This document shows positions 14,217 through 29,587 of a DNA stretch of 64,000 bases, piece by piece. How positions within the stretch are numbered: position 1 is the stretch's first letter; each line of letters opens with the position of its first letter. The notes below the pieces were generated by a model that had not been told where the DNA came from, searched no databases, and saw only the letters and a program-made list of their open reading frames with translations. This DNA is from Acanthosoma haemorrhoidale (lineage: Eukaryota; Arthropoda; Insecta; Hemiptera; Acanthosomatidae), in the NCBI GenBank assembly GCA_930367205.1, contig OV884015.1:1674001-1738000 (forward strand), read 5' to 3'. Both the position numbers and the translations under genes were made by a program.

Positions 14217-15517
14217 GATCTTTAACGTTAGCTCTTGCCCTATTATGTTCTCCTGATACCAAAACAAAGAAAACATCTTTAAAAAGTCGAATTTTAACAA
14301 AAATGCGTATTTCATAGCTTGTACGTTAGCACCTGCCCCATTATGTTCTCCTGATACCAAAACAAGAACAATATCGTCAAAAAGTCGAATTTTTAAAAAA
14401 TGCGTATTTAGAGCTGGTACGTTAGCTCCTGTCCCGTTATGTTCTCCTGATACCAAAACAAAAAAAATATCGTTCAAAAGTCAAATTTTTACAAAAATGC
14501 GTATTTCATAGCTGGTACGTTAGCTCCTGCCCTATTATGTTCTTCTGATATGAAAACCAGGAAAATATCGTCAAAAAGTTGAATTTTTAAAAAATGGGTA
14601 TTTCATAGCTGGTACGTTAGCTCCTGTCCCATTATGTTCTCCTGATACCAAAACAAGGAAAATATCGTCAAAAAGTCGAATTTTTAAAAAATGCGTATTT
14701 CATAGCTAGTACGTCAGCTCCTGCCCCATTATGTTCTCCTGATACGAAAACAACAAAAATATCGTCAAAAAGTCGAATTTTTAAAAAAATGGGTATTTCA
14801 TAGCTGGCACGTTAGCTCCTGCTCTGTTATGTTCTCCTGATACCAAAACAAAGAAAATATCGTCTAAAATTCAAATTTTTACAAAAATGCGTTTTTTATA
14901 GCTGGTACGTTACCTCCTACCCTATTATGTTCTCCTGATACGAAAACCAGGAAAATATCGTCAAAAAGTCGATTTTTTAAAAAATGCGTATTTCATAGCT
15001 AGTACGTCAGCTCCCACCCCATTATGTTCTCCTGATACCAAAACAAAGAAAATATCGTCTAAAATTCAAATTTTTACAAAAATGCGTTTTTTATAGCTGG
15101 TACGTTAGCTCCTAACCTATTATGTTCTCCTGATACCAAAACCAGAAAAATATCGTCAAATAAGTCGATTTTTTAAAAAATGCGTATTTCATAGCTAGTA
15201 CGGCAGCTCCTGCCCCATTATGTTCTCCTGATACCTAAACAAGAAAATATCGTCAAAAAGTTGAATTTTTAAAAAAAATGCGTATTTCTTAGCTAGTACG
15301 TTAGCTCCTGCCTTATTATGTTCTCCTGATACCAAAACAAAGAAAATGTCATCAAAAAGTTAAATTTTTTTAAAAAAGAGTATTTTATAGCTGGTACGTT
15401 AGCTTCTGAACAATTATGATTTCCTCATACCAAAACAAGAAAAATATCGTCAAAAAGTCGAATTTTAAAAAAATGCGTATTTTATAGCTGGTACAATAAT
15501 TCCTGCCCTATTATGTT
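14217..15517. repeat. Satellite B array, block 4
   Basis: Thirteen monomers in the same order as block 3. Private differences include CCCACCCC instead of CCCGCCCC near 15015 and GATACCAAAACCAG near 15132. Ends with the standard AATAATTCCTGCCC exit. Confidence 0.92.
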
Positions 15518-16727
15518 AACTCGTAGCTTTGATCATACGATCGTATCACGTAATATAATGAGTGCTAATGATACATTATACAATCATATTCAACATCATT
15601 TGATGTTATCTTCACTCGTAACTTTCATCATACGATTATATCACGTGATACAATGAGTGCTAATGATACAGCACACAATCATATTCGACATCATTTGATG
15701 TTATATTCACTCGTAACTTGAATCATACGATCGTATCACGTGATATAATGAGTGGCAATGATGCGGTACACTATCATATTCGACATCATTTGATGTTATA
15801 TTCACTCGTAACTCTAATCATACGACCGTATCACGTGATTGAATGAATGCCAATGATATGGCACACAATCATATTCGACATCATTTGATGTTATATTCAC
15901 TGGTACCATGAATCATACGATCGTATCACGTGATACCATGAGTGCTAATGATTAGGCACACTATCATATTTGACATCATCTGATGTTATTGATACGGTAT
16001 ACGAGCATGTTTGACATCATTTAATGTTATATTAACTCGTAAGTTTAATCATACGATCGTATCACGTAAAACAATGAGTGCCAATGATACATTATACAAT
16101 CATATTCAACATCATTTGATGTTATATTCACTCGTAACTTTAATCACACGATCGTATCACGTGATACAATGAGTTCAAATGATTCGGTACACAATCATAT
16201 TCGACATCATTTGATGTTATGTTTACTCGTTACTTTAATCTTACGATCGTATCACGTGATACAATGAGTGCTAATGATACAGCACACTATCATATTTGAC
16301 ATCATTTGATGTTATGTTCAGTCGTACCTTGAATCATACGATCGTATCACGTGATACTATGAGTGCTAATGATTAGGCACACTATCTTATTTGACATCAT
16401 TAGATGTTATATTCACTCGTAACTTTAATCATACGATCATATCACGTGATACAATGAGTGCTACTGATACAGCACACAATCATATTCGACATCATTTGAT
16501 GTTATATTCACTCGTAACTTGAATCATACGATTATATCACGTGATACAATGAGTGCTAATGATACAGCACACAATCATATTCGACATCATTTGATGTTAT
16601 CTTCACTCGTAACTTTCATCATACGATCGTATCACGTGATACAATAAGTGCAAATGATACGGCACACTATTATATTTGACATCATTTGATGTCATATTCA
16701 CTCGTAACTTTATTCATACGATCGTAT
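15518..16727. repeat. Satellite A array, block 5
   Basis: About 12-13 monomers, a short A block. One monomer (about 15635-15726) differs from its partner in the super-repeat at 35605-35696 and instead matches the monomer type with ACGATTATATC at 16530. Contains a 136-bp compound unit near 15930-16065. Homology with 35488 onward stops near 16437. Confidence 0.92.
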
Positions 16728-18225
16728 GATCTTTAACGTTAGCTCTTGCCCTATTATGTTCTCCTGATACCAAAACAAAGAAAACATCTTTAAAAAGTCG
16801 AATTTTAACAAAAATGCGTATTTCATAGCTTGTACGTTAGCATCTGCCCCATTATGTTCTCCTGATACCAAAACAAGAAAAATATCGTCAAAAAGTCGAA
16901 TTTTTAAAAAATGCGTATTTCATAGCTAGTACGTCAGCTCCTGCCCCATTATGTTCTCCTGATACGAAAACAAGAAAAATATCGTCAAAAAGTCGAATTT
17001 TTACAAAAATGCGTATTTAGAGCTAGTACGTTAGCTCCTGTCCCGTTATGTTCTCCTGATACCAAAACAAAAAAAAAATATCGTTCAAAAGTCAAATTTT
17101 TACAAAAATGCGTATTTCATAGCTGGTACGTTAGCTCCTGCCCTATTATGTTCTCCTGATACGAAAACGAGAAAAATATCGTCAAAAAGTTGAATTTTTC
17201 AAAAATGCGTATTTCATAGCTAGTATGTTAGCTCCTGCCCCATTATGTTCTCCTGATATGAAAACCAGGAAAATATCGTCAAAAAGTTGAATTTTTAAAA
17301 AATGGGTATTTCATAGCTGGTACGTTAGCTCCTGTCCCATTATGTTCTCCTGATACCAAAACAAGGAAAATATTGTCAAAAAGTCGAATTTTTAAAAAAT
17401 GCGTATTTCATAGCTAGTACGTCAGCTCCTGCCCCATTATGTTCTCCTGATACGAAAACAACAAAAATATCGTCAAAAAGTCGAATTTTTAAAAAAATGG
17501 GTATTTCATAGCTGGCACGTTAGCTCCTGCTCTTTTATGTTCTCCTGATACCAATACAAAGAAAATATCGTCTAAAATTCAAATTTTTACAAAAATGCGT
17601 TTTTTATAGCTGGTACGTTACCTCCTACCCTATTATGTTCTCCTGATACGAAAACCAGGAAAATATCGTCAAAAAGTCGATTTTTTAAAAAATGCGTATT
17701 TCATAGCTAGTACGTCAGCTCCTGCCCCATTATGTTCTCCTGATACCAAAACAAAGAAAATATCGTCTAAAATTCAAATTTTTACAAACATGCGTTTTTT
17801 ATAGCTGGTACGTTAGCTCCTACCCTATTATGTTCTCCTGATACGAAAACCAGAAATATATCGTCAAAAAGTCGATTTTTTTAAAAATGCGTATTTCATA
17901 GCTCGTACGGCAGCTCCTGCCCCATTATGTTCTCCTGATACCTAAACAAGAAAATATCGTCAAAAAGTTGAATTTTTAAAAAAAATGCGTATTTCTTAGC
18001 TAGTACGTTAGCTCCTGCCTTATTATGTTCTCCTGATACCAAAACAAAGAAAATGTCATCAAAAAGTTAAATTTTTTTAAAAAAGAGTATTTTATAGCTG
18101 GTACGTTAGCTTCTGAACAATTATGATTTCCTCATACCAAAACAAGAAAAATATCGTCAAAAAGTCGAATTTTAAAAAAATGCGTATTTTATAGCTGGTA
18201 CAATAATTCCTGCCCTATTATGTTA
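16728..18225. repeat. Satellite B array, block 5
   Basis: About fifteen monomers. Unlike blocks 1-4 it includes a monomer with AAAACGAGAAAAATATC and GAATTTTTCAAAAATGC (about 17155-17215), a type seen again only in block 13 (about 50660-50720). That links these two blocks as closer relatives. Confidence 0.92.
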
Positions 18226-20762
18226 ACTCGTAGCTTTGATCATACGATCGTATCACGTAATATAATGAGTGCTAATGATACATTATACAATCATATTCAA
18301 CATCATTTGATGTTATCTTCACTCGTAACTTTCATCATACGATCGTATCACGTGATTGAATAAGTGCTAATGATATGGCACACAATCATATTCGACATCA
18401 TCTGATGTTATATTCACTCGTAACTTGAATCATACGATTGTATCACGTGATAGAATGAGTGCCAATGATACAGCACACAATTATATTCGACATCATTCAT
18501 GTTATATTCATTCGTAACTTAAATCATACGATCGTATCACGTGATACAATAAGTTCAAATGATGCGGTACACAATCATATTCGACATCATTTGATGTTAT
18601 ATTTACTCGTAACTTTTCTCATACGATCGTATCACGTGAAACAATGAGTGCTACTGATACATTATACAATCATATTCAACATCATTTGATGTTATATTTA
18701 CTCGTAACTTTAATCATACGATCGTATCACGTGAAACAACGAGTGCTAATGATACATTATACAATCATATTCAACATCATTTAATGTTATATTCACGCGA
18801 AACTTTAATCATACGATCGTATCACGTAATTGAATGAGTGCCAATGATATGGCACACAATCAAATTCGACATCATTTGATGGTATATTCACTCGTAACTT
18901 TATTCTTACGATCGTATCACATGATACAATAAGTGCCAATGATACAGCACACTATCATATTTGACATCATTTGATGTTATATACACCCGAAACTTTCATC
19001 ATACGATCGTATCACGTGATTGAATGAGTGCCAATGATATGGCACACAATCATATTCGACATCATTTGATGTTATATTCACTCGTGACTTGAATCATACG
19101 ATCGTATCTCGTGATACTATGAGTGATAATGATTAGGCACGCTATCTTATTCGACATCATTTGATGTTATATTCACTCGAAACTTTAATCATACGATCAT
19201 ATCACGTGATACCATGAGTGCTAATGATTAGGCACACAATCATATTCCACATCATTTGATGTTATGTTCACGCGAAACTTTAATCATACAATCATATCAC
19301 GTGATGGAATGAGTGCCAATGATTAGGCACAAAATCATATTCGACATCATTTGATGTTATATTCACTAGTACCATGAATCTTACGATCGTATCACGTGAT
19401 ACAATGAGTGCTAATGATTAGGCACACTATCTTATTCGACATCATTTAATGTTATATTCACTCGTAACTTTAATCATACGATCGTATCACGTGATTAAAT
19501 AAGTGCTAATGATATGGCACACAATCATATTCGACATCATGTGATGTTATATTCACTCGTAACTTGAATCATACGATTGTATCACGTGATAAAATGAGTG
19601 CTAATGATTAAGCACACTATCTTATTCGACATCATTTGATGTTATATTCACTCGTAACTTTAATCATACGATCATATCACGTGATAGAATGAGTGCCAAT
19701 GATACAGCACACAATTATATTCGACATCATTCATGTTATATTCATTCGTAACTTAAATCATACGATCGTATCACGTGATACAATGAGTGCCAATGATACG
19801 GTACACTATCATATTCCACATCATTTGATGTTATGTTTACTCGTAACTTTAATTATACGATCATATCACGTGATTGAATGAGTGCCAATGATATGACACA
19901 CAATCACATTCGACATCATTTGATGTTATATTCACTCGTAACTTGAATCATACGATTGTATCATGTGATACAATGAGTGCTAATGATACAGCACACAATC
20001 ATATTCGACATCATTTGATGTTATATTCACTCGTAACTTGAATCATACGACCGTATCACGTGATTGGATGAATGCCAATGATATGGCACACAATCATATT
20101 CGACATCATTTGATGTTATATTCACTGGTACTATGAATCGTACGATCGTATCACGTGATACCATGAGTGCTAATGATTAGGCACACTATCATATTTGACA
20201 TCATCTGATGTTATTGATACGGTATACGAGCATGTTTGACATCATTTAATGTTATATTAACTCGTAAGTTTAATCATACGATCGTATCACGTAGAACAAT
20301 GAGTGCAAATGATACATTATACAATCATATTCAAAATCATTTGATGTTATTTTCCCTCGTAACTTGAATCACACGATCGTATCACGTGATAAAATGAGTG
20401 CTAATGATACAGCACACTATCTTATTTGACATCATTAGATGTTATATTCACTCGTAACTTTAATCATACGATCATATCACGTGATACAATGAGTGCTACT
20501 GATACAGCACACAATCATATTCGACATCATTTGATGTTATATTCACTCGTAACTTGAATCATACGGTCGTATCACGTGAAACAATGAGTGCTAATGATAC
20601 ATTATACAATCATATTCAAAATCATTTGATGTTATCTTCACTCGTAACTTTCATCATACGATCGTATCACGTGATACAATAAGTGCAAATGATACGGCAC
20701 ACTATTATATTTGACATCATTTGATGTCATATTCACTCGTAACTTTATTCATACGATCGTAT
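18226..20762. repeat. Satellite A array, block 6
   Basis: About 26-27 monomers. Its first part (18226-19970) follows a monomer order related to 45240-47150. From 19971 it is the second copy of the window's opening sequence. The join at 19971 is seamless and stays in monomer phase. Confidence 0.93.
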
Positions 20763-22160
20763 GATCTTTAACGTTAGCTCTTGCCCTATTATGTTCTCCT
20801 GATACCAAAACAAAGAAAACATCTTTAAAAAGTCGAATTTTAACAAAAATGCGTATTTCATAGCTTGTACGTTAGCACCTGACCCATTATGTTCTCCTGA
20901 TACCAAAACAAGAACAATATCGTCAAAAAGTCGAATTTTTAAAAAATGCGTATTTCATAGCTAGTACGTCAGCTCCTGCCCCATTATGTTCTCCTGATAC
21001 GAAAACAAGAAAAATATCGTCAAAAAGTCGAATTTTTACAAAAATGCGTATTTAGAGCTGGTACGTTAGCTCCTGTCCCGTTATGTTCTCCTGATACCAA
21101 AACAAAAAAAATATCGTTCAAAAGTCAAATTTTTACAAAAATGCGTATTTCATAGCTGGTACGTTAGCTCCTGCCCTATTATGTTCTTCTGATATGAAAA
21201 CCAGGAAAATATCGTCAAAAAGTTGAATTTTTAAAAAATGGGTATTTCATAGCTGGTACGTTAGCTCCTGTCCCATTATGTTCTCCTGATACCAAAACAA
21301 GGAAAATATCGTCAAAAAGTCGAATTTTTAAAAAATGCGTATTTCATAGCTAGTACGTCAGCTCCTGCCCCATTATGTTCTCCTGATACGAAAACAACAA
21401 AAATATCGTCAAAAAGTCGAATTTTTAAAAAAATGGGTATTTCATAGCTGGCACGTTAGCTCCTGCTCTGTTATGTTCTCCTGATACCAAAGCAAAGAAA
21501 ATATCGTCTAAAATTCAAATTTTTACAAAAATGCGTTTTTTATAGCTGGTACGTTACCTCCTACCCTATTATGTTCTCCTGATACGAAAACCAGGAAAAT
21601 ATCGTCAAAAAGTCGATTTTTTAAAAAATGCGTATTTCATAGCTAGTACGTCAGCTCCCGCCCCATTATGTTCTCCTGATACCAAAACAAAGAAAATATC
21701 GTCTAAAATTCAAATTTTTACAAAAATGCGTTTTTTATAGCTGGTACGTTAGCTCCTAACCTATTATGTTCTCCTGATACGAAAACCAGAAAAATATCGT
21801 CAAATAAGTCGATTTTTTAAAAAATGCGTATTTCATAGCTAGTACGGCAGCTCCTGCCCCATTATGTTCTCCTGATACCTAAACAAGAAAATATCGTCAA
21901 AAAGTTAAATTTTTAAAAAAAATGCGTATTTCTTAGCTAGTACGTTAGCTCCTGCCTTATTATGTTCTCCTGATACCAAAACAAAGAAAATGTCATCAAA
22001 AAGTTAAATTTTTTTAAAAAAGAGTATTTTATAGCTGGTACGTTAGCTTCTGAACAATTATGATTTCCTCATACCAAAACATGAAAAATATCGTCAAAAA
22101 GTCGAATTTTAAAAAAATGCGTATTTTATAGCTGGTACAATAATTCCTGCCCTATTATGT
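20763..22160. repeat. Satellite B array, block 6
   Basis: Super-repeat partner of block 1; fourteen monomers with the same private variants, such as GACCCATTATG near 20881 and ACCAAAGCAAAG near 21487. I saw no difference between the two blocks by eye. Confidence 0.92.
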
Positions 22161-23845
22161 TAACTCGTAGCTTTGATCATACGATCGTATCACGTAATAT
22201 AATGAGTGCTAATGATACATTATACAATCATATTCAACATCATTTGATGTTATCTTCACTCGTGACTTGAATCATACGATCGTATCACGTGATACCATGA
22301 GTGATAATGATTAGGCACGCTATCTTATTCGACATCATTTGATGTTATATTCACTCGAAACTTTAATCATACGATCATATCACGTGATACCATGAGTGCT
22401 AATGATTAGGCACACAATCATATTCGACATCATTTGATGTTATGTTCACGCGAAACTTTAATCATACAATCATATCACGTGATGGAATGAGTGCCAATGA
22501 TTAGGCACAAAATCATATTCGACATCATTTGATGTTATATTCACTAGTACCATGAATCTTACGATCGTATCACGTGATACCATGAGTGCTAATGATTAGG
22601 CACACTATCTTATTCGACATCATTTAATGTTATATTCACTCGTAACTTGAATCATACGATTGTATCACGTGATAGAATGAGTGCCAATGATACAGCACAC
22701 AATTATATTCGACATCATTCATGTTATATTCATCCGTAACTTAAATCATACGATCGTATCACGTGATACAATAAGTTCAAATGATGCGGTACACAATCAT
22801 ATTCGACATCATTTGATGTTATATTTACTCGTAACTTTTCTCATACGATCATATCACGTGATTGAATGAGTGCCAATGATATGACACACAATCACATTCG
22901 ACATCATTTGATGTTATATTCACTCGTAACTTGAATCATACGATTGTATCATGTGATACAATGAGTGCTAATGATACAGCACACAATCATATTCGACATC
23001 ATTTGATGTTATATTCACTCGTAACTTGAATCATACGACCGTATCACGTGATTGGATGAATGCCAATGATATGGCACACAATCATATTCGACATCATTTG
23101 ATGTTATATTCACTGGTACTATGAATCGTACGATCGTATCACGTGATACCATGAGTGCTAATGATTAGGCACACTATCATATTTGACATCATCTGATGTT
23201 ATTGATACGGTATACGAGCATGTTTGACATCATTTAATGTTATATTAACTCGTAAGTTTAATCATACGATCGTATCACGTAGAACAATGAGTGCAAATGA
23301 TACATTATACAATCATATTCAAAATCATTTGATGTTATTTTCACTCGTAACTTGAATCACACGATCGTATCACGTGATAAAATGAGTGCTAATGATACAG
23401 CACACTATCTTATTTGACATCATTAGATGTTATATTCACTCGTAACTTTAATCATACGATCATATCACGTGATACAATGAGTGCTACTGATACAGCACAC
23501 AATCATATTCGACATCATTTGATGTTATATTCACTCGTAACTTGAATCATACGGTCGTATCACGTGATACAAAAAGTTTACATGATACGGTAAACAATCA
23601 TATTCGACATCATTTGATGTTATATCCATCCCAAACTTTAATCATACGATCGTATCACGTGAAACAATGAGTGCTAATGATACATTATACAATCATATTC
23701 AAAATCATTTGATGTTATCTTCACTCGTAACTTTCATCATACGATCGTATCACGTGATACAATAAGTGCAAATGATACGGCACACTATTATATTTGACAT
23801 CATTTGATGTCATATTCACTCGTAACTTTATTCATACGATCGTAT
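22161..23845. repeat. Satellite A array, block 7
   Basis: Partner of block 2. The only difference I noticed is CACGTGAAAC here (near 23660) for CACGTGTAAC in block 2. Includes one 136-bp compound unit near 23140-23277. Confidence 0.93.
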
Positions 23846-25245
23846 GATCTTTAACGTTAGCTCTTGCCCTATTATGTTCTCCTGATACCAAAACAAAGAA
23901 AACATCTTTAAAAAGTCGAATTTTAACAAAAATGCGTATTTCATAGCTTGTACGTTAGCACCTGCCCCATTATGTTCTCCTGATACCAAAACAAGAACAA
24001 TATCGTCAAAAAGTCGAATTTTTAAAAAATGCGTATTTCATAGCTAGTACGTCAGCTCCTGCCCCATTATGTTCTCCTGATACCAAAACAAAAAAAATAT
24101 CGTTCAAAAGTCAAATTTTTACAAAAATGCGTATTTCATAGCTGGTACGTTAGCTCCTGCCCTATTATGTTCTTCTGATATGAAAACCAGGAAAATATCG
24201 TCAAAAAGTTGAATTTTTAAAAAATGGGTATTTCATAGCTGGTACGTTAGCTCCTGTCCCATTATGTTCTCCTGATACCAAAACAAGGAAAATATCGTCA
24301 AAAAGTCGAATTTTTAAAAAATGCGTATTTCATAGCTAGTACGTCAGCTCCTGCCCCATTATGTTCTCCTGATACGAAAACAACAAAAATATCGTCAAAA
24401 AGTCGAATTTTTAAAAAAATGGGTATTTCATAGCTGGCACGTTAGCTCCTGCCCCATTATGTTCTCCTGATACGAAAACAACAAAAATATCGTCAAAAAG
24501 TCGAATTTTTAAAAAAATGGGTATTTCATAGCTGGCACGTTAGCTCCTGCTCTGTTATGTTCTCCTGATACCAAAGCAAAGAAAATATCGTCTAAAATTC
24601 AAATTTTTACAAAAATGCGTTTTTTATAGCTGGTACGTTACCTCCTACCCTATTATGTTCTCCTGATACGAAAACCAGGAAAATATCGTCAAAAAGTCGA
24701 TTTTTTAAAAAATGCGTATTTCATAGCTAGTACGTCAGCTCCCGCCCCATTATGTTCTCCTGATACCAAAACAAAGAAAATATCGTCTAAAATTCAAATT
24801 TTTACAAAAATGCGTTTTTTATAGCTGGTACGTTAGCTCCTAACCTATTATGTTCTCCTGATACGAAAACCAGAAAAATATCGTCAAATAAGTCGATTTT
24901 TTAAAAAATGCGTATTTCATAGCTAGTACGGCAGCTCCTGCCCCATTATGTTCTCCTGATACCTAAACAAGAAAATATCGTCAAAAAGTTAAATTTTTAA
25001 AAAAAATGCGTATTTCTTAGCTAGTACGTTAGCTCCTGCCTTATTATGTTCTCCTGATACCAAAACAAAGAAAATGTCATCAAAAAGTTAAATTTTTTTA
25101 AAAAAGAGTATTTTATAGCTGGTACGTTAGCTTCTGAACAATTATGATTTCCTCATACCATAACATGAAAAATATCGTCAAAAAGTCGAATTTTAAAAAA
25201 ATGCGTATTTTATAGCTGGTACAATAATTCCTGCCCTATTATGTT
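23846..25245. repeat. Satellite B array, block 7
   Basis: Partner of block 2. It carries the same tandemly duplicated GATACGAAAACAACAAAAAT monomer and the same private CATACCATAACATG variant near 25155, so both were present before the super-repeat duplicated. Confidence 0.92.
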
Positions 25246-28200
25246 AACTCGTAGCTTTGATCATACGATCGTATCACGTAATATAATGAGTGCTAATGAT
25301 ACATTATACAATCATATTCAACATCATTTGATGTTATCTTCACTCGTAACTTTCATCATACGATCGTATCACGTGATACAATGAGTGCCAATGATACGGT
25401 ACACTATCATATTCGACATCATTTGATGTTATATTCACTCGTGGCTTCAATCATACGATCGTATCACGTGATATAATGAGTGGCAATGATGCGGTACACT
25501 ATCATATTCGACATCATTTGATGTTATATTCACTCGTAACTCTAATCATACGACCGTATCACGTGATTGAATGAATGCCAATGATATGGCACACAATCAT
25601 ATTCGACATCATTTGATGTTATATTCACTCGTGACTTGAATCATACGATCGTATCACGTGATACCATGAGTGATAATGATTAGGCACGCTATCTTATTCG
25701 ACATCATTTGATGTTATATTCACTCGAAACTTTAATCATACGATCATATCACGTGATACCATGAGTGCTAATGATTAGGCACACAATCATATTCGACATC
25801 ATTTGATGTTATGTTCACGCGAAACTTTAATCATACAATCATATCACGTGATGGAATGAGTGCCAATGATTAGGCACAAAATCATATTCGACATCATTTG
25901 ATGTTATATTCACTAGTACCATGAATCTTACGATCGTATCACGTGATACCATGAGTGCTAATGATTAGGCACACTATCTTATTCGACATCATTTAATGTT
26001 ATATTCACTCGTAACTTGAATCATACGATTGTATCACGTGATAGAATGAGTGCCAATGATACAGCACACAATTATATTCGACATCATTCATGTTATATTC
26101 ATCCGTAACTTAAATCATACGATCGTATCACGTGATACAATAAGTTCAAATGATGCGGTACACAATCATATTCGACATCATTTGAGGTTATATTTACTCG
26201 TAACTTTTCTCATACGATCGTATCACGTGAAACAACGAGTGCTAATGATACATTATACAATCATATTCAACACCATTTAATGTTATATTCACGCGAAACT
26301 TTAATCATACGATCGTATCACGTAATTGAATGAGTGCCAATGATACGCCACACTATCATATTCGACATCATTTGATGTTATATTTACTCGTAACTTTAAT
26401 CATACGATCGTATCACGTGAAACAACGAGTGCTAATGATACATTATACAATCATATTCAACATCATTTAATGTTATATTCACGCGAAACTTTAATCATAC
26501 GATCGTATCACGTAATTGAATGAGTGCCAATGATATGGCACACAATCAAATTCGACATCATTTGATGGTATATTCACTCGTAACTTTATTCTTACGATCG
26601 TATCACATGATACAATAAGTGCCAATGATACAGCACACTATCATATTTGACATCATTTGATGTTATATTCACCCGAAACTTTCATCATACGATCGTATCA
26701 CGTGATTGAATGAGTGCCAATGATATGGCACACAATCATATTCGACATCATTTGATGTTATATTCACTCGTGAATTGAATCATACGATCGTATCACGTGA
26801 TACCATGAGTGATAATGATTAGGCACGCTATCTTATTCGACATCATTTGATGTTATATTCACTCGAAACTTTAATCATACGATCATATCACGTGATACCA
26901 TGAGTGCTAATGATTAGGCACACAATCATATTCGACATCATTTGATGTTATGTTCACGCGAAACTTTAATCATACAATCATATCACGTGATGGAATGAGT
27001 GCCAATGATTAGGCACACTATCTTATTCGACATCATTTAATGTTATATTCACTCGTAACTTGAATCATACGATTGTATCACGTGATAGAATGAGTGCCAA
27101 TGATACAGCACACAATTATATTCGACATCATTCATGTTATATTCATCCGTAACTTAAATCATACGATCGTATCACGTGATACAATAAGTTCAAATGATGC
27201 GGTACACAATCATATTCGACATCATTTGATGTTATATTTACTCGTAACTTTTCTCATACGATCGTATCACGTGAAACAACGAGTGCTAATGATACATTAT
27301 ACAATCATATTCAACACCATTTAATGTTATATTCACGCGAAACTTTAATCATACGATCGTATCACGTAATTGAATGAGTGCCAATGATACGCCACACTAT
27401 CATATTCGACATCATTTGATGTTATATTTACTCGTAACTTTAATCATACGATCGTATCACGTGAAACAACGAGTGCTAATGATACATTATACAATCATAT
27501 TCAACATCATTTAATGTTATATTCACGCGAAACTTTAATCATACGATCGTATCACGTAATTGAATGAGTGCCAATGATATGGCACACAATCAAATTCGAC
27601 ATCATTTGATGGTATATTCACTCGTAACTTTATTCTTACGATCGTATCACATGATACAATAAGTGCCAATGATACAGCACACTATCATATTTGACATCAT
27701 TTGATGTTATATTCACCCGAAACTTTCATCATACGATCGTATCACGTGATTGAATGAGTGCCAATGATATGGCACACAATCATATTCGACATCATTTGAT
27801 GTTATATTCACTCGTGAATTGAATCATACGATCGTATCACGTGATACCATGAGTGATAATGATTAGGCACGCTATCTTATTCGACATCATTTGATGTTAT
27901 ATTCACTCGAAACTTTAATCATACGATCATATCACGTGATACCATGAGTGCTAATGATTAGGCACACAATCATATTCGACATCATTTGATGTTATGTTCA
28001 CGCGAAACTTTAATCATACAATCATATCACGTGATTGAATGAGTGCCAATGATTAGGCACAAAATCATATTCGACATCATTTGATGTTATATTCACTAGT
28101 ACCATGAATCTTACGATCGTATCACGTGATACCATGAGTGCTAATGATTAGGCACACTATCTTATTCGACATCATTTAATGTTATATTCACTCGTAACTT

Positions 28201-29587
28201 TAATCATACGATCGTATCACGTGATTAAATAAGTGCTAATGATATGGCACACAATCATATTCGACATCATGTGATGTTATATTCACTCGTAACTTGAATC
28301 ATACGATTGTATCACGTGATAAAATGAGTGCTAATGATTAAGCACACTATCTTATTCGACATCATTTGATGTTATATTCACTCGTAACTTTAATCATACG
28401 ATCATATCACGTGATAGAATGAGTGCCAATGATACAGCACACAATTATATTCGACATCATTCATGTTATATTCACTCGTAACTTAAATCATACGATCGTA
28501 TCACGTGATACAATGAGTGCCAATGATACGGTACACTATCATATTCCACATCATTTGATGTTATGTTTACTCGTAACTTTAATTATACGATCATATCACG
28601 TGATTGAATGAGTGCCAATGATATGACACACAATCATATTCGACATCATTTGATGTTATATTCACTCGTAACTTGAATCATACGATTGTATCATGTGATA
28701 CAATGAGTGCTAATGATACAGCACACAATCATATTCGACATCATTTGATGTTATATTCACTCGTAACTTGAATCATACGACCGTATCACGTGATTGAATG
28801 AATGCCAATGATATGGCACACAATCATATTCGACATCATTTGATGTTATATTCACTGGTACTATGAATCGTACGATCGTATCACGTGATACCATGAGTGC
28901 TAATGATTAGGCACACTATCATATTTGACATCATCTGATGTTATTGATACGTTATACGAGCATGTTTGACATCATTTAATGTTATATTAACTCGTAAGTT
29001 TAATCATACGATCGTATCACGTAGAACAATGAGTGCAAATGATACATTATACAATCATATTCAAAATCATTTGATGTTATTTTCACTCGTAACTTGAATC
29101 ATACGATCGTATCACGTGATACAATGAGTGCTAATGATACAGCACACTATCTTATTTGACATCATTAGATGTTATATTCACTCGTAACTTTAATCATACG
29201 ATCATATCACGTGATACAATGAGTGCTACTGATACAGCACACAATCATATTCGACATCATTTGATGTTATATTCACTCGTAACTTGAATCATACGGTCGT
29301 ATCACGTGATACAAAAAGTTTACATGATACGGTAAACAATCATATTCGACATCATTTGATGTTATATCCATCCCAAACTTTAATCATACGATCGTATCAC
29401 GTGAAACAATGAGTGCTAATGATACATTATACAATCATATTCAAAATCATTTGATGTTATCTTCACTCGTAACTTTCATCATACGATCGTATCACGTGAT
29501 ACAATAAGTGCAAATGATACGGCACACTATTATATTTGACATCATTTGATGTCATATTCACTCGTAACTTTATTCATACGATCGTAT
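25246..29587. repeat. Satellite A array, block 8
   Basis: Partner of block 3, with the same 12/11-monomer higher-order series starting at 25631 and 26770. It differs at scattered single bases (near 26045, 26186, 28020, 28035, 28473, 29101, 29273 and 29323). Confidence 0.93.

Larger units (their letters stand above)
1..16437. repeat. Long-range super-repeat, copy 1 (period 19,970 bp)
   Basis: This stretch aligns with 19971-36407 at a constant offset of 19,970 bp through four satellite B blocks (starting 793, 3876, 9618, 14217) and the intervening satellite A. In the first roughly 6 kb I noticed only one difference (near 3692). Further on there are scattered substitutions and one replaced monomer near 15635-15726. 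Homology at this offset ends around 16437, where this copy has ACGATCATATC and the other ACGACCGTATC. The left limit is unknown because the repeat reaches base 1. It could be a true segmental duplication of the satellite field or, less likely, an assembly artefact. Confidence 0.9.
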
